Source of the DNA: Pantoea rwandensis
Lineage (GTDB): Bacteria > Pseudomonadota > Gammaproteobacteria > Enterobacterales > Enterobacteriaceae
NCBI RefSeq assembly: GCF_000759475.1
Contig: NZ_CP009454.1
Span: 992,001-1,056,000 of the forward strand
Reading direction: 5' to 3'
Length of the DNA stretch: 64,000 nt
In this document: piece after piece, positions 21,166 to 30,816 of the stretch
Layout: each line of letters opens with the position of its first letter
Position numbering within the stretch: position 1 is the stretch's first letter
The notes under the pieces: generated by a model
Databases searched by the model: none
What the model saw: only the letters and a program-made list of their open reading frames with translations
What the model was told of the DNA's origin: nothing
Program-made: the position numbers and the translations under genes

Positions 21166-21615
21166 CTACTTCGCGGTGACAAACAGCGAGACAATCCCTG
21201 CAGCAATCAGTGGTCCGACCGGCACACCACGGAAAAACGCCACGCCAATCACGGTACCGATCAACAATCCACCAATCACTGAAGGCTGCACGCTCATAAA
21301 ACTGACGCCGCGCCCGCCCAGCCAGGCAACAAACACCCCGACGATAATCGCCACGATCGATTGCCAGTTAGCAAATGACTTCAGCAAGGATGAAGCGGGC
21401 AACGTCCCACTCGCCAGTGGCGCCATCACCGCAACGGTTAGAATAATAATACCGATCTGAATGCCCTGTTTTTCCACATACGGGAAGAACTGCGACAGCG
21501 GTGTCAGCTTGATGGCGAGCAGGATCAGAATGGAAATGGTAACGGCACTGTTATGAACGAAATAGCTCAGGACGGCGAGGCAGACCAGAATGATGGTAGA
21601 GGCATAAGCAGCCAT
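21166..21615 (-). CDS. yeaL: UPF0756 (DUF441) inner-membrane protein, YeaL-like
   Basis: 149 residues, four to five hydrophobic segments. The conserved DUF441 blocks are [49 protein letters not shown] and [20 protein letters not shown]. It closely resembles E. coli YeaL, whose function is unknown. The reading frame extends upstream to 21693, but GGGAGAAATC precedes the ATG at 21615 and the family begins there. In E. coli yeaL is elsewhere, so this copy is out of its E. coli context. Confidence 0.88.
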   Translation of the reverse strand: MAAYASTIILVCLAVLSYFVHNSAVTISILILLAIKLTPLSQFFPYVEKQGIQIGIIILTVAVMAPLASGTLPASSLLKSFANWQSIVAIIVGVFVAWLGGRGVSFMSVQPSVIGGLLIGTVIGVAFFRGVPVGPLIAAGIVSLFVTAK

Positions 21616-21686
21616 GATTTCTCCCTGAAGATGGATGGGTGCGCAGGTCAGTGCCTGCGCTGACGTTTTTTTAACGCCACCATTTA

Positions 21687-22103
21687 TCAACAATCATCGG
21701 GATTGGCGCAACTGCCTTTGTTCATTGATTGCAACATCAGTGCCTGATTCCGCACCAGATTTACCCCCTGCGCCCCAACAGAAAGCGCTGCCATGCTGCC
21801 CTGGCTGCTGAGGAAGTAGCTGCGGCTGGCTTCCATCCAACTGTCGCGATAGGCCAGCCACGCGCGTTGGGCAGCTCGTAATTTGTCTTTAGGTTCGCCA
21901 GTTAATTTTTTCATCACCTGGTTGTACTGCGTATTCATCTCTTTATCCCAGGCTTTATTGGCGCTGCCGTAGCACTGGGACATGCCTGCGGAGCTGGATT
22001 CCTTGTCCAGACACTGCTGCAGCTGCTGGTCGAGCGGATGCGTCTGTGCCATAGCCATACTACTGGCTAACAAACAGGCAATCGGGAGCCACTTTTTCAT
22101 CAT
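21687..22103 (-). CDS. LprI-like periplasmic protein (DUF1311)
   Basis: 138 residues. A signal peptide ([20 protein letters not shown]) is followed by a DUF1311/LprI domain: Cys-containing [36 protein letters not shown], and [18 protein letters not shown], the family hallmark. Some relatives inhibit lysozyme; whether this one does is unknown. Four cysteines in the mature part could form disulfides in the periplasm. The start could be the second Met (22100). Confidence 0.8.
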   Translation of the reverse strand: MMKKWLPIACLLASSMAMAQTHPLDQQLQQCLDKESSSAGMSQCYGSANKAWDKEMNTQYNQVMKKLTGEPKDKLRAAQRAWLAYRDSWMEASRSYFLSSQGSMAALSVGAQGVNLVRNQALMLQSMNKGSCANPDDC

Positions 22104-22185
22104 TTCATTCCTTCATTTTTGCGCAGCGGACTTCAGAAAAGCTGAAGGGTAAGCGAACGTCGGCAGATTGACCATCAACATTGGA

Positions 22186-22213
22186 TAAAGTTTCTGCGAT
22201 CAGCTGCCGATAA
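22186..22213 (+). promoter_or_regulatory. Sigma-28 (FliA) promoter of the chemoreceptor gene
   Basis: TAAAGTTT and GCCGATAA match both flagellar class 3 boxes perfectly. The spacer is 12 bases instead of the usual 11. It lies 55 bases upstream of the receptor start codon. Confidence 0.72.
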
Positions 22214-22268
22214 TCTCTCCGTTTTAGGGCCAGTGGAGTTCTGCCTTTTCATACACACGGGAATGATC

Positions 22269-23831
22269 ATGATCAGACAACTATCAATACGTACCGCTTT
22301 ACTTGCGTTGTTGGCCATCATGACGGTGATGCTGTTAGCCGTCAGCGCCATGGGCATCTATGCCATTAATGCTGGAAATCAATCTCTGGACGCGCTGAAC
22401 CGCATTCAGGGGATTGAGCTGAACAAGTTGTATCAGAGCCGCTCTGAGCTGATGCGCGCACGTGCTAACGCGGCATTGGCGGTGCGCAAAATCGAGATTG
22501 GCCTATTGGATGATGGCGCCAAAGTCACACAGCAGGCGCAGGCTGCAGTGGACAGCTCACACAAATTGCTGCAGGCGTTTGTCGATGCGGGCACTGTAAC
22601 AGCGCATGGTAAAACTCTGGCCGATGCGATTGTGGCGACCTACAACGTCTACGATAAAGAAGGCATCACGCCCATGATGGATGCCTTAAAAAAACAGTAC
22701 ACCGATGAGTACTATCAGGTGCTGGAAGGCAAACAATCACAGCTGGCAGCAAACTATTCGAAGGCGGTAAATGATTTCAGTATTTACGCCGATGAAGTCT
22801 CTGCGGCACGCCTCAAGCAGGCGGCTGACAACGAAGTCCGGATGAAGGTGATGATTGGCGTGGTGATGGTACTGACACTGGTGCTGATTGTACTGGCCTG
22901 GCAGTTGTTGCGTCGCTCGCTGCTGCGTCCTCTGGACAACGCAATCGTACATCTGGAACAGATTGCGGCGGGCGATCTCTCGCAGCCTTTACCTGCCGCA
23001 GGTAAAAATGAAATTGGTCGCCTGAATCAGGCCCTTTCCGATATGCAGCTGGCGCTGCGTGATTCGGTAAGCCAGGTGCGTGAAGCCAGCATGCAGATTG
23101 ATGTGGGCAGCCGTGAACTGGCGGCGGGCACGGTGCATCTGTCGCAGCGTACCGAAGAGTCTGCCGCTTCGCTGGAGCAAACTGCCGCCAGCATGGAGCA
23201 GCTGACCGCCACCGTCCGTCTTAACGCCAGTAACGCTCAGCAGGCCAATCAGTTGGCCAGCAATGTGTCGACCAGCGCCGACCGTGGTGCAGAGGTGGTG
23301 GGTTACGTGATGGAGAAGATGCAGGAGATCACCCAAAGCTCTAACCGCATCGGCGACATCCTCAGCGTGATTGATGGTATCGCCTTCCAGACTAATATCC
23401 TCGCGCTGAACGCCTCAGTGGAAGCCGCGCGTGCTGGCGAGCAGGGCCGTGGCTTTGCTGTGGTCGCCAACGAAGTGCGTACGCTGGCCGGCCGCAGTGC
23501 GACCGCCGCTAAAGAGATTCGTGAGTTGATCAGCGAATCACAAACGCGCGTCAAAGAGGGCAGCGACATGGCGACACGCGCCGGTGAAACCATGGATGAA
23601 ATCTCCAGCGAAGTGATGCGTGTCACCTCACTGATGAAAGAGATCTCTATTGCCTCGGAAGAGCAGAGCCGCGGGATTGAGCAGGTGAATCAGGCGGTGA
23701 CGCAGATGGATGAAGCCGCACAGCAAAACGCCGCGCTGGTGGAAGAAGCCAGTGCCGCCACGCAGTCACTGGAAGCGCAGTCACAGCAGTTGCAGGAATC
23801 GATGGCGCAATTCCGCGTGGCCACCGCGTAA
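22269..23831 (+). CDS. Methyl-accepting chemotaxis protein (Tar/Tsr type)
   Basis: 520 residues from the chosen ATG. Membrane segment 1 is at about 8-30. A TarH-like four-helix periplasmic ligand domain follows (about 35-185), then membrane segment 2 ([20 protein letters not shown]), HAMP, and a full signalling domain with [20 protein letters not shown]. The C-terminus ends [10 protein letters not shown] and lacks an NWETF-type CheR/CheB tether, so adaptation would depend on other receptors. ATGs at 22233 and 22263 are alternatives; 22269 gives the usual short cytoplasmic start. It is transcribed from the sigma-28 promoter just upstream. Ligand unknown. Confidence 0.94.
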   Translation: MIRQLSIRTALLALLAIMTVMLLAVSAMGIYAINAGNQSLDALNRIQGIELNKLYQSRSELMRARANAALAVRKIEIGLLDDGAKVTQQAQAAVDSSHKLLQAFVDAGTVTAHGKTLADAIVATYNVYDKEGITPMMDALKKQYTDEYYQVLEGKQSQLAANYSKAVNDFSIYADEVSAARLKQAADNEVRMKVMIGVVMVLTLVLIVLAWQLLRRSLLRPLDNAIVHLEQIAAGDLSQPLPAAGKNEIGRLNQALSDMQLALRDSVSQVREASMQIDVGSRELAAGTVHLSQRTEESAASLEQTAASMEQLTATVRLNASNAQQANQLASNVSTSADRGAEVVGYVMEKMQEITQSSNRIGDILSVIDGIAFQTNILALNASVEAARAGEQGRGFAVVANEVRTLAGRSATAAKEIRELISESQTRVKEGSDMATRAGETMDEISSEVMRVTSLMKEISIASEEQSRGIEQVNQAVTQMDEAAQQNAALVEEASAATQSLEAQSQQLQESMAQFRVATA

Positions 23832-23838
23832 ACCGGGT

Positions 23839-23862
23839 GCAACGTGCGTTATTGCACGTTGC
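23839..23862. terminator. Hairpin between the chemoreceptor and xre genes
   Basis: Nine-bp perfect stem GCAACGTGC / GCACGTTGC with loop GTTATT in a convergent space, partly inside the last codons of the xre gene. There is no T tract, so termination is uncertain. Confidence 0.45.
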
Positions 23863-24139
23863 CACTCACCTCTTCAGCAAAGCGCAGAATCATCTCGGCT
23901 AACTGGTCATCTTCTGCAAGAAAGTAGGCCGCAGGAATCTCCAGCGCTTTCGCCAGCAGTTGCAGCGTCAGTAAATCGGGCTGATGCACACCGACTTCAT
24001 AACGATTGATGCGCGCACTGGCGGAAAACTCTTCAATACCAGCGGCAATCCCTAACCCTTTTTGCGAAAAACCCTTCACCAGACGCGCCTGTTTCAGGCG
24101 TCGGCAGAAGGTATTTTGCAGGGAAGAGGTTGGTTTCAT
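23849..24139 (-). CDS. XRE-family helix-turn-helix regulator
   Basis: 96 residues. A cro/C1-type helix-turn-helix occupies about 10-66: FCRRLKQARLVKGFSQKGLG for helices 1 and 2, then SASARINRYEVGVHQPDLLTL as the recognition region, and LAKALEIPAAYFLAEDD as the typical ending. The tail is short and acidic. Two CTACG-N5-CGTAG palindromes lie in the divergent promoter space to its right, probably its own operators. It is the expected partner of the Ner-like gene. Such pairs resemble minimal phage-type switches, but no phage genes are near. Confidence 0.85.
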   Translation of the reverse strand: MKPTSSLQNTFCRRLKQARLVKGFSQKGLGIAAGIEEFSASARINRYEVGVHQPDLLTLQLLAKALEIPAAYFLAEDDQLAEMILRFAEEVSGNVQ

Positions 24140-24141
24140 AG

Positions 24142-24156
24142 CTACGAGAATCGTAG
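24142..24156. promoter_or_regulatory. Operator candidate 1 of the xre/ner divergent pair
   Basis: CTACG-AGAAT-CGTAG, an inverted repeat with a 5-base spacer (CTACGA / TCGTAG with spacer 3 when extended), 3 bases upstream of the xre ATG. Confidence 0.65.
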
Positions 24157-24172
24157 ATTTACTGCTTGTCAG

Positions 24173-24193
24173 ATACTACGAGTAACGTAGTAT
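24173..24193. promoter_or_regulatory. Operator candidate 2 of the xre/ner divergent pair
   Basis: ATACTACG-AGTAA-CGTAGTAT, an 8 bp inverted repeat sharing the CTACG-N5-CGTAG core with operator 1. The centres are 34 bp apart, close to three helical turns, which suits cooperative binding. Confidence 0.68.
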
Positions 24194-24231
24194 CGTTATG
24201 GCAACCTATAACGAGAACTAAGGAGAGTGAC

Positions 24232-24489
24232 GTGGGTGAAAGCAAACAGGACTGGCATCAGGCCGATATTATTGCTGCCTTACGCAAGAGAGGGACGTCA
24301 TTAGCCGCCGTATCCCGTGCGGCGGGCTTGTGTTCCACTACGTTGGGGAATGCGTTAATTCGCCCCTGGCCTAAGGGCGAATGGCTGATTGCTGAAGCGA
24401 TTGGCGTTACACCGGATGAAATCTGGCCCAGCCGCTACTACTCCCTGCAGGGGGAGCTTATCGATCGGCAGGCAAAGCGCCGAAAATAA
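24232..24489 (+). CDS. Ner-like (SfsB/Nlp) DNA-binding protein
   Basis: 85 residues from GTG 24232, which has AAGGAG six bases ahead. It has the Mu Ner/SfsB winged helix-turn-helix: DWHQADIIAALRKRGTSLAA, VSRAAGLCSTTLGNAL, WPKGEWLIAEAIGVTPDEIW PSRY. An ATG at 24166 in the same frame lies inside the operator region and has no ribosome-binding site, so I reject it. Ner proteins repress phage early promoters; chromosomal SfsB affects sugar-fermentation genes. It is divergent from the XRE gene, and the two operators lie between. Confidence 0.82.
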   Translation: MGESKQDWHQADIIAALRKRGTSLAAVSRAAGLCSTTLGNALIRPWPKGEWLIAEAIGVTPDEIWPSRYYSLQGELIDRQAKRRK

Positions 24490-24495
24490 GCCAAT

Positions 24496-24529
24496 AAAAA
24501 AGCCCGCTGACAAAGTCGCGGGCTTTTTT
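24496..24529. terminator. Bidirectional intrinsic terminator, ner-like gene / fbp
   Basis: AAAAAAGCCCGC / GCGGGCTTTTTT with a 10-base loop, between convergent genes. Confidence 0.92.
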
Positions 24530-24543
24530 CACATCACATCAGC

Positions 24544-25548
24544 TTATTCGTGGCTGTCCGGGAACTCACGGATAAAGCGCTCAACGTCATCCACCATCGC
24601 ATCGTTGCCGCAGAAGAACGGGCAGCGCTGGTGCAGCGTTTCTGGCTGGATATCGAGGATACGATGCTCGCCATCGCTGGCTTTACCGCCGGCTTGTTCA
24701 GCCAGGAATGCCATCGGGTTGCATTCGTACAGCAGACGCAGCTTGCCTTTCGGGTGGCTTGCAGTGCTTGGATACAGATAGATGCCGCCTTTCAGCAGGT
24801 TACGGTGGAAGTCTGCCACCAGTGAACCGATATAGCGCGAGGTGTATGGGCGCTTGGTGGCGATATCTTCTTCCTGACAGAACTTCAGGTACTTCTTCAC
24901 GCCCTGAGGGAAGCGAATGTAGTTACCTTCGTTGATGGAGTAGGTGTAGCCTTTCTCCGGGAAGGTCATGCGCTCATGGCTCAGGCAGAATACGCCCAGT
25001 GACGGATCGTAAGTAAACGCATGCACGCCCACGCCGGTGGTGTAGACCATCATGGTGGAAGAACCGTAAACCACATAGCCTGCCGCAACTTGCTTGTTGC
25101 CTGGCTGCATAAAGTCAGCTTCGGTGATTGGCGTACCCGGCTCACTGATGCGGTGGTAGATAGAGAAAATGGTACCGACGGAAACGTTCACGTCGATGTT
25201 GGAAGAGCCGTCCAGCGGATCCATCAACACCACATATTTACCGTCTTCTGAGCCTTCAAAGATCACGAACTCATCTTCTTCTTCGGAAGCGATACCGGCA
25301 ACCACACCACGCGCTTTCAGAGCAGCTTTCAATTTTTCATTCGCGAAGAGGTCCAGCTTCATCTGCTGTTCGCCCTGCACGTTTTCCACACCGCTGGCAC
25401 CGAGAATATCCACCAGACCCGCTTTGTTGATGTCGCGGTGGATAATCTTAGCTCCGAGCTTAATGGAGGAAATCAGCGCCGTCAGTTCACCTGTGGCGTG
25501 TGGAAAGTCGTGTTGCTTCTCGACGATGAATTCGCCTAACGTTTTCAT
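24544..25548 (-). CDS. fbp: Fructose-1,6-bisphosphatase class I
   Basis: 334 residues (E. coli 332). It has the metal-binding [17 protein letters not shown] and the substrate loop [19 protein letters not shown]. It dephosphorylates fructose-1,6-bisphosphate in gluconeogenesis; the cytoplasmic enzyme is AMP-inhibited. The frame extends upstream to 25641, but the ATG at 25548 gives the family start [12 protein letters not shown]. The gene is divergent from mpl, as in E. coli. Gluconeogenic growth on uronates or sugar acids, both encoded in this window, would need it. Confidence 0.98.
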   Translation of the reverse strand: MKTLGEFIVEKQHDFPHATGELTALISSIKLGAKIIHRDINKAGLVDILGASGVENVQGEQQMKLDLFANEKLKAALKARGVVAGIASEEEDEFVIFEGSEDGKYVVLMDPLDGSSNIDVNVSVGTIFSIYHRISEPGTPITEADFMQPGNKQVAAGYVVYGSSTMMVYTTGVGVHAFTYDPSLGVFCLSHERMTFPEKGYTYSINEGNYIRFPQGVKKYLKFCQEEDIATKRPYTSRYIGSLVADFHRNLLKGGIYLYPSTASHPKGKLRLLYECNPMAFLAEQAGGKASDGEHRILDIQPETLHQRCPFFCGNDAMVDDVERFIREFPDSHE

Positions 25549-25714
25549 AACACATTCCCTGAATCTACGGTGGAGTGGCAGCAGATGTAACACGCTACCA
25601 ACGTATGAGCGCAGTTTAGCCGATTGAACTTTAAAAACCATAGTCCTAATCCGTTTCTTCCCACTCTGCTCGGGGTTACACTGTGCGCCGAACTTTTGAG
25701 TAATGGATCTCTAT

Positions 25715-27070
25715 ATGCGCATTCACATCCTTGGGATTTGTGGCACCTTCATGGGCGGACTGGCAATGCTGGCCCGTTCGCTAGGGCATGAAGTGACCGG
25801 CTCTGACGCCAATGTCTATCCGCCGATGAGCACCTTGCTGGAACAGCAAGGCATTGAATTGACAGAAGGTTACGATGCCAGTCAGCTCGATCCGCAGCCG
25901 GATCTGGTGATCATTGGCAATGCCATGACGCGCGGAAATCCGTGTGTGGAAGCGGTTCTGGAACGCAACATTCCGTACCTCTCTGGCCCGCAGTGGCTGC
26001 ATGATTTCGTGCTGCGTGACCGTTGGGTGCTAGCCGTGGCCGGAACCCATGGCAAAACGACCACCGCAGGCATGGCAGCGTGGATTCTGGAGGCCTGTGG
26101 CCTTGAACCGGGCTTCATCATTGGTGGTGTGCCCGGAAACTTCGAGGTTTCGGCAAAATTAGGAAAAAGTCCATTCTTCGTGATTGAGGCGGATGAATAC
26201 GACAGCGCGTTCTTCGACAAACGTTCCAAATTTGTCCATTACTGCCCGCGCACGCTGATCCTTAACAATCTCGAATTCGATCACGCCGATATCTTTGACG
26301 ATCTGCGCGCGATCCAGAAGCAGTTCCATCACCTGATTCGCATCGTGCCGGGTCAGGGCAAAATTCTGCTGCCGGAACACGATAACAACCTCAAGCAGGT
26401 GATGGCGATGGGTTGCTGGAGCGAACAGGAAACGGTTGGCGATAACGGCCACTGGCAGGCGAAAAAGCTGACACCGGACTCCTCCCACTGGGAAATCTGG
26501 CTGGATGGCGAGAAAGTCGGTGAAGTGAACTGGGCGCTGGTCGGCGAGCACAACATGCACAATGGCCTGATGGCGATTGCGGCCGCACGGCACGTCGGCG
26601 TGAAGCCGGTGGATGCCGGTGAGGCGCTCAGCAGCTTTATCAATGCTCGCCGTCGTCTTGAGCTGCGTGGTGAAGTGAATGCCATCAAGGTGTATGACGA
26701 TTTTGCCCATCACCCCACTGCAATCCTGGCGACGCTGGCTGCGCTGCGCAGCAAAGTGGGCGGCACCGCGCGTATTCTGGCAGTGCTGGAGCCGCGCTCC
26801 AACACCATGAAAATGGGCGTAAGCAAAAACGAGCTGGCGCCGTCACTGGGTCGCGCCGATAACGTGTTCCTGTTCCAGCCGCACCACATTCCCTGGCAGG
26901 TATCTGATGTCGCGGAAGCCTGCATCCAGCCGGCGAAGTGGAGCGCGGATATCGATACGCTGGTGGAAATGGTGGCAAAAGAAGCCCAGCCAAGTGATTC
27001 CATTCTGGTGATGAGTAACGGCGGCTTTGGTGGCATTCACCAGAAACTGCTGGAGAGATTGGGACGTTGA
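25715..27070 (+). CDS. mpl: UDP-N-acetylmuramate:L-Ala-gamma-D-Glu-meso-DAP ligase
   Basis: 451 residues (E. coli 457). It belongs to the Mur ligase family: an N-terminal Rossmann-like domain (MRIHILGICGTFMGGLAMLA), the ATP loop AGTHGKTTTAG, the central-domain NNLEFDHADIFDD, and the C-terminal DFAHHPTAILATL. It reattaches recycled murein tripeptide to UDP-MurNAc. An in-frame ATG four codons earlier is less like the family start. The C-terminus is slightly shorter than E. coli, ending LERLGR. Its terminator is split by IS4 copy B. Confidence 0.97.
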   Translation: MRIHILGICGTFMGGLAMLARSLGHEVTGSDANVYPPMSTLLEQQGIELTEGYDASQLDPQPDLVIIGNAMTRGNPCVEAVLERNIPYLSGPQWLHDFVLRDRWVLAVAGTHGKTTTAGMAAWILEACGLEPGFIIGGVPGNFEVSAKLGKSPFFVIEADEYDSAFFDKRSKFVHYCPRTLILNNLEFDHADIFDDLRAIQKQFHHLIRIVPGQGKILLPEHDNNLKQVMAMGCWSEQETVGDNGHWQAKKLTPDSSHWEIWLDGEKVGEVNWALVGEHNMHNGLMAIAAARHVGVKPVDAGEALSSFINARRRLELRGEVNAIKVYDDFAHHPTAILATLAALRSKVGGTARILAVLEPRSNTMKMGVSKNELAPSLGRADNVFLFQPHHIPWQVSDVAEACIQPAKWSADIDTLVEMVAKEAQPSDSILVMSNGGFGGIHQKLLERLGR

Positions 27071-27145
27071 TGGCGTGGCGCCCCTTAAATCGGGGTTGCC
27101 ACTGGGTTTGAAGACACTCTGTTAACCGCCCAAATTAAAAAGGGT

Positions 27146-27157
27146 CGCCTGTTGGCG
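27146..27157. repeat. Left target-site duplication of IS4-like copy B
   Basis: CGCCTGTTGGCG, repeated at 28579-28590. It was the upper stem and loop of the original mpl/darP terminator (GGGTCGCC-TGTT-GGCGACCC with flanking A and T runs). Confidence 0.93.
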
Positions 27158-28578
27158 TAATGCTTGTCAGTTAAGATCTTAATGGAGGCCGCAACGGATA
27201 ACGTTGCGGCTTCTTTTTTACCGCCCTTGGGTAATGCCGCACTCTTCTTTCTGGCAGCACCAGCCCTGGCGCCATCGCCATTACCTCTTCCATTATCCGC
27301 GGTATTTTTCCCGGTGAGATGCCCGGTAGCAGGCTCAGATGACTTCTCAGATACAGTGCGGACTGCTTAAAACTCATCTGATAAGGTTCCACGCCTTTCA
27401 GGCTGTACGCCATCTGCGCCATCATGAACCTCAGAAGGTTATAGGCTAGGACCACGCCCCACAGCTCCTGACGCACAAGTTCTGGCTTTTTGCTTCTCAG
27501 CGTCAGCTCATTATTCAGCAGGTGTTGTTTCATCTCGCGGAACCCATGCTCTATTTCCCAGCGATGGCCGTATAAATCCACGACATCTGCTTTGGGATAC
27601 CTCAGGGGATCGCACATGGATGTCAGGATTTGAACCGTTTTTCCGTTGAGTTCTTTGCTGATAAGCCTTGCCGTCAGCGTGTCCGCAGCACCCTGCCATT
27701 TTTTCTTCGCCTGCGGCGACAGCTGTAATTCCACCAACGCCTGCCCGGCCCCTAAGCTACGGATTACACGGTACTGTGCTCCTTTGCGCAGCGGCAGCAT
27801 CCAGTGTCTTTCCGTTCCCGCTGACTGCCAGGCGTGCAGCAGACCCAGCGCATAAAAACCTTTATCAAAGAGGGTCAGAGAGTGGTCGGGGGTCTGTGGG
27901 ATAAGCTGAGCGGCAAGATCGGCTTCGCCGACAGCTGAGACGCTGTCGAACGCTGCTGCTGACAGCAGGTGACTGGTGACTTCCATCTGACAGACCATTC
28001 GCACCTGCGGCCACTCAGAGCACTTATTAATATTGGCCGTTCGCCCGAAGGCGGCATCATTCTCTGGTGTGTCAGGGGTACGCCATACGGTGCCATCCAC
28101 CGCCATCAGAGTCAGTCCGTTCCAGTGCGACAGCGGTGTCTTTTCAAACCACAGGCGCTGCGTTTTCTCAAACATTAACCGGATAACATCTTCTCCAAAT
28201 CGCTGCCGGGCCTGCACAACCGCGCTGGGCGCAACAAAGGGCCTTTTCCCCGGCAGAAGGATATCCAGGTGTGAGACGAGCTGAGTCATCGAATGGGAGC
28301 GAAAAAGTGCCATGCCCGTCACTGCCCAGACCATCATTTCCATCGACAACCTGCGCTTACGTAACGTTACTGTCCCGGTATCCGCGAGACACTCGTCAAT
28401 AAGTTCAGGAGAAAGGAGATCAGAAAGCGTCGAGAACTCCTGAGGAGTAAAGTTATGAACAATATCGAGAGCCTGACTGAGAAGCATAAAAAAATCCGTA
28501 ATCCCTGAGAGATTACGGATTCTTGCAGAACTGTTGGATCGTTCAACCGATCATTTTTGTCTTAACTGATCGGCATTA
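27158..28578 (-). mobile_element. IS4-family insertion sequence, copy B (1421 bp)
   Basis: Same length and 18-bp terminal repeats as copy A but inverted, with a 12 bp direct repeat. The two copies differ at several positions: two near the transposase-start end, several silent changes in the coding region, and one Ile/Val change (MEEIMAM in A, MEEVMAM in B). It is inserted in the loop of the terminator between convergent mpl and darP. The matching repeats on each side show that no recombination between the two IS copies has exchanged flanks. Confidence 0.95.
27171..28487 (-). CDS. IS4-family transposase (copy B)
   Basis: 438 residues, nearly identical to the copy A protein, with the same intact DDE residues and Y-(2)-R-(3)-E-(6)-K signature. 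The start codon again touches the T tract of a perfect hairpin (28488-28521) with no Shine-Dalgarno. The intact frame suggests that it could still be functional. Confidence 0.96.
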   Translation of the reverse strand: MLLSQALDIVHNFTPQEFSTLSDLLSPELIDECLADTGTVTLRKRRLSMEMMVWAVTGMALFRSHSMTQLVSHLDILLPGKRPFVAPSAVVQARQRFGEDVIRLMFEKTQRLWFEKTPLSHWNGLTLMAVDGTVWRTPDTPENDAAFGRTANINKCSEWPQVRMVCQMEVTSHLLSAAAFDSVSAVGEADLAAQLIPQTPDHSLTLFDKGFYALGLLHAWQSAGTERHWMLPLRKGAQYRVIRSLGAGQALVELQLSPQAKKKWQGAADTLTARLISKELNGKTVQILTSMCDPLRYPKADVVDLYGHRWEIEHGFREMKQHLLNNELTLRSKKPELVRQELWGVVLAYNLLRFMMAQMAYSLKGVEPYQMSFKQSALYLRSHLSLLPGISPGKIPRIMEEVMAMAPGLVLPERRVRHYPRAVKKKPQRYPLRPPLRS

Positions 28579-28590
28579 CGCCTGTTGGCG
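28579..28590. repeat. Right target-site duplication of IS4-like copy B
   Basis: CGCCTGTTGGCG, identical to 27146-27157, followed by ACCCTTTTT, the remaining half of the original terminator. Confidence 0.93.
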
Positions 28591-28614
28591 ACCCTTTTTA
28601 TGCACGCGGTAAAC

Positions 28615-29163
28615 TCACGCCTCGGCCAGTTCGCGCAGATACTGGAAGATCTGACGGGTGGCTTTCGGGGGCTTGTTAGCGGCTTTCTCTTTCTGCGCAT
28701 TACGAATCATGGTGCGCAGCTGCTGGCGATCGGCCTGCGGATAGAGGTTAATCACTTCCGCGATCGCGTCATCGCCTTTCTCGATCATGCGATCGCGCAG
28801 TTGCTCGAGTTTATGGAACAGCGCCACCTGCTGGTTATGGCGGTTCTTCAGCTTATCCAGTGCCTGACGAATCGGATCTTCATCGCGCGCGCGCAACATC
28901 TTACCGATCAGCTGCAACTGGCGGCGACGGCCTTCCTTTTTAATACGCTGTGCCAGCTCAATAGCGGCACGCAGATCATCGTCGAGTGGAATTTTGTCGA
29001 GGGAGTTTTTCCCCAGATCCACTAACTCGGCGCCCAGGCGTTTCAGCTCTTCGGCGTCGCGTTTAATTTCGCTTTTGCTGACCCAGATAATCTCTTCGTC
29101 TTCATCTTCTTCGTTTTGATTATCTGGCACATCGTCGAGCCAGTCATCGGGCTGCTTGGTCAT
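28615..29163 (-). CDS. darP: Dual-action ribosomal maturation protein DarP (YjgA)
   Basis: 182 residues (E. coli 183), a highly charged helical protein: acidic N-terminus ([19 protein letters not shown]) followed by [20 protein letters not shown] and ending in [11 protein letters not shown]. DarP associates with pre-50S particles and helps maturation of the peptidyl-transferase centre. Divergent from pmbA, as in E. coli. Its terminator, shared with mpl, is split by IS4 copy B. Confidence 0.96.
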   Translation of the reverse strand: MTKQPDDWLDDVPDNQNEEDEDEEIIWVSKSEIKRDAEELKRLGAELVDLGKNSLDKIPLDDDLRAAIELAQRIKKEGRRRQLQLIGKMLRARDEDPIRQALDKLKNRHNQQVALFHKLEQLRDRMIEKGDDAIAEVINLYPQADRQQLRTMIRNAQKEKAANKPPKATRQIFQYLRELAEA

Positions 29164-29280
29164 CTCTTGGCTCCCTAAAAAAAAAGAGGCTAATCCTACC
29201 AGTTTATCGGGCGACTGCGAAATTGTTCTCTGAGTCTGATAGACTCAATAAATTCATACTTAAGATTAGACGGCAGGTCG

Positions 29281-30621
29281 ATGAACGTATCTACTCAGGT
29301 TGCAGAACAACGTAAAGTGTTAGAACAGGCTGTCGCGCAGGCGCTGGAACTGGCGAAAGCCAGCACCGATGGAGCAGAAGTTGCGGTGACCAAAACCACC
29401 GGCATCGGCGTCAGTACCCGCTATGGCGAAGTGGAAAACGTCGAATTCAACAGCGATGGTGCGCTTGGCATCACCGTCTATCATCAGAACCGCAAAGGCA
29501 GTGCTTCTTCAACCGACCTCAGCCCGGATGCCATCAAACGCACCGTGCAGGCGGCGATCGACATTGCGCGCTACACCTCGGTTGATCCTTTTGGTGCCCC
29601 GGCCGATCCCGATCTGCTGGCATTTGAAGCGCCGGATCTCGATCTTTACCATCCGTGGGAGATCGATGCCGATCACGCTATCGAATGGGCCGCACAGGCA
29701 GAACAGGCGTCGTTGCAGGCTGACAAGCGCATTACCAATACCGAAGGCGGTAGCTTCAACAGTCACGTCGGCATCAAAGTATTCGGTAACAGCCACGGCA
29801 TGTTGCAGAGCTACTGCTCCAGCCGCCATTCGCTCTCCAGCTGCGTGATTGCCGAGCAGGATGGCAACATGGAGCGTGATTACGCCTACACCATTGGCCG
29901 TTCCATTGACGATCTGCAAACTGCGGATTGGGTGGGCCAGGAGTGCGCGCGTCGCGTGCTATCCCGTTTAGCGCCGCGCAAGTTGCCGACCATGAAAGCG
30001 CCGGTGATCTTCGCGCCGGAAGTGGCGACGGGTCTATTTGGTCATCTGGTCGGCATGATCAGCGGCGGCAGCGTCTATCGCAAAGCGACCTTCCTGCTGG
30101 ATTCACTCGGCAAGCAGATCCTGCCTGAGTGGCTGACGATTGAAGAGAAGCCGCACCTGCTGAAAGGGCTGGCGTCTACGCCGTTCGACAGCGAAGGCGT
30201 GCGCACCCAGGCGCGCGACATCATCAAAGATGGCGTGCTGCAAAACTGGCTGCTGACCAGCTATTCGGCACGCAAGCTTGGCCTGCAGAGCACTGGCCAT
30301 GCGGGCGGTATTCACAACTGGCGCATTGCGGGCCAGGGGCATAGCTTTGAAGATATGCTGAAGCAGATGGGCCGTGGTTTAGTGGTCACCGAAATGATGG
30401 GCTCCAGCGTCAGCGCCATGACCGGTGACTATTCGCGCGGTGCCTCAGGCTTCTGGGTTGAAAACGGTGAAATCCAATATCCTGTGAGCGAGATCACAAT
30501 TGCGGGCAACCTCAAGGATATGTGGCTCAATATGGTAACGCTCGGTAACGACATTGAAACGCGCAGCAATATACAATGCGGGTCGGTGCTGCTGCCGGAG
30601 ATGAAAATCGCCGGACAATAA
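29281..30621 (+). CDS. pmbA: Metalloprotease subunit TldE (PmbA)
   Basis: 446 residues (E. coli 450), TldD/PmbA family. Conserved blocks include [20 protein letters not shown], the C-terminal [14 protein letters not shown] GHAGGIHNW and [20 protein letters not shown]. TldE lacks catalytic metal ligands and forms a heterodimer with the zinc protease TldD. The pair degrades unstructured peptides and matures microcin B17. tldD is not in this window, as in other enterobacteria. Confidence 0.96.
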   Translation: MNVSTQVAEQRKVLEQAVAQALELAKASTDGAEVAVTKTTGIGVSTRYGEVENVEFNSDGALGITVYHQNRKGSASSTDLSPDAIKRTVQAAIDIARYTSVDPFGAPADPDLLAFEAPDLDLYHPWEIDADHAIEWAAQAEQASLQADKRITNTEGGSFNSHVGIKVFGNSHGMLQSYCSSRHSLSSCVIAEQDGNMERDYAYTIGRSIDDLQTADWVGQECARRVLSRLAPRKLPTMKAPVIFAPEVATGLFGHLVGMISGGSVYRKATFLLDSLGKQILPEWLTIEEKPHLLKGLASTPFDSEGVRTQARDIIKDGVLQNWLLTSYSARKLGLQSTGHAGGIHNWRIAGQGHSFEDMLKQMGRGLVVTEMMGSSVSAMTGDYSRGASGFWVENGEIQYPVSEITIAGNLKDMWLNMVTLGNDIETRSNIQCGSVLLPEMKIAGQ

Positions 30622-30635
30622 AGACATCGCTTCAT

Positions 30636-30665
30636 GAAAGCAGCCCGCAAGGCTGCTTTTTTTTT
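30636..30665 (+). terminator. Intrinsic terminator of pmbA
   Basis: AAAGCAGCC / GGCTGCTTT stem with a CGCAA-type loop and nine T residues. Confidence 0.92.
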
Positions 30666-30676
30666 AGCCCGACAAT

Positions 30677-30803
30677 AAAACCCCCAAAATTATTCGCGTG
30701 ACAGAAAGGCGGCAAGTGAATGAATCCTCAGGATATGACATCAGTAAGTGACTGGGGTGAGTGAGCGTAGCCAACGTGTCTGGAACCTGAAATATGACGG
30801 GAA
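30677..30803 (+). repeat. ERIC element in front of cybC
   Basis: About 127 bp including GGCGGCAAGTGAATGAATCC, AGTAAGTGACTGGGGTGAGT and CCTGAAATATGACGGG. The central part is altered relative to the rplI-side ERIC (GATATGACATC where the palindrome centre should be). It ends 13 bases before the cybC ATG, so it occupies the position of the cybC 5' leader or promoter. Confidence 0.83.
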
Positions 30804-30816
30804 ATAAGGAATATTT

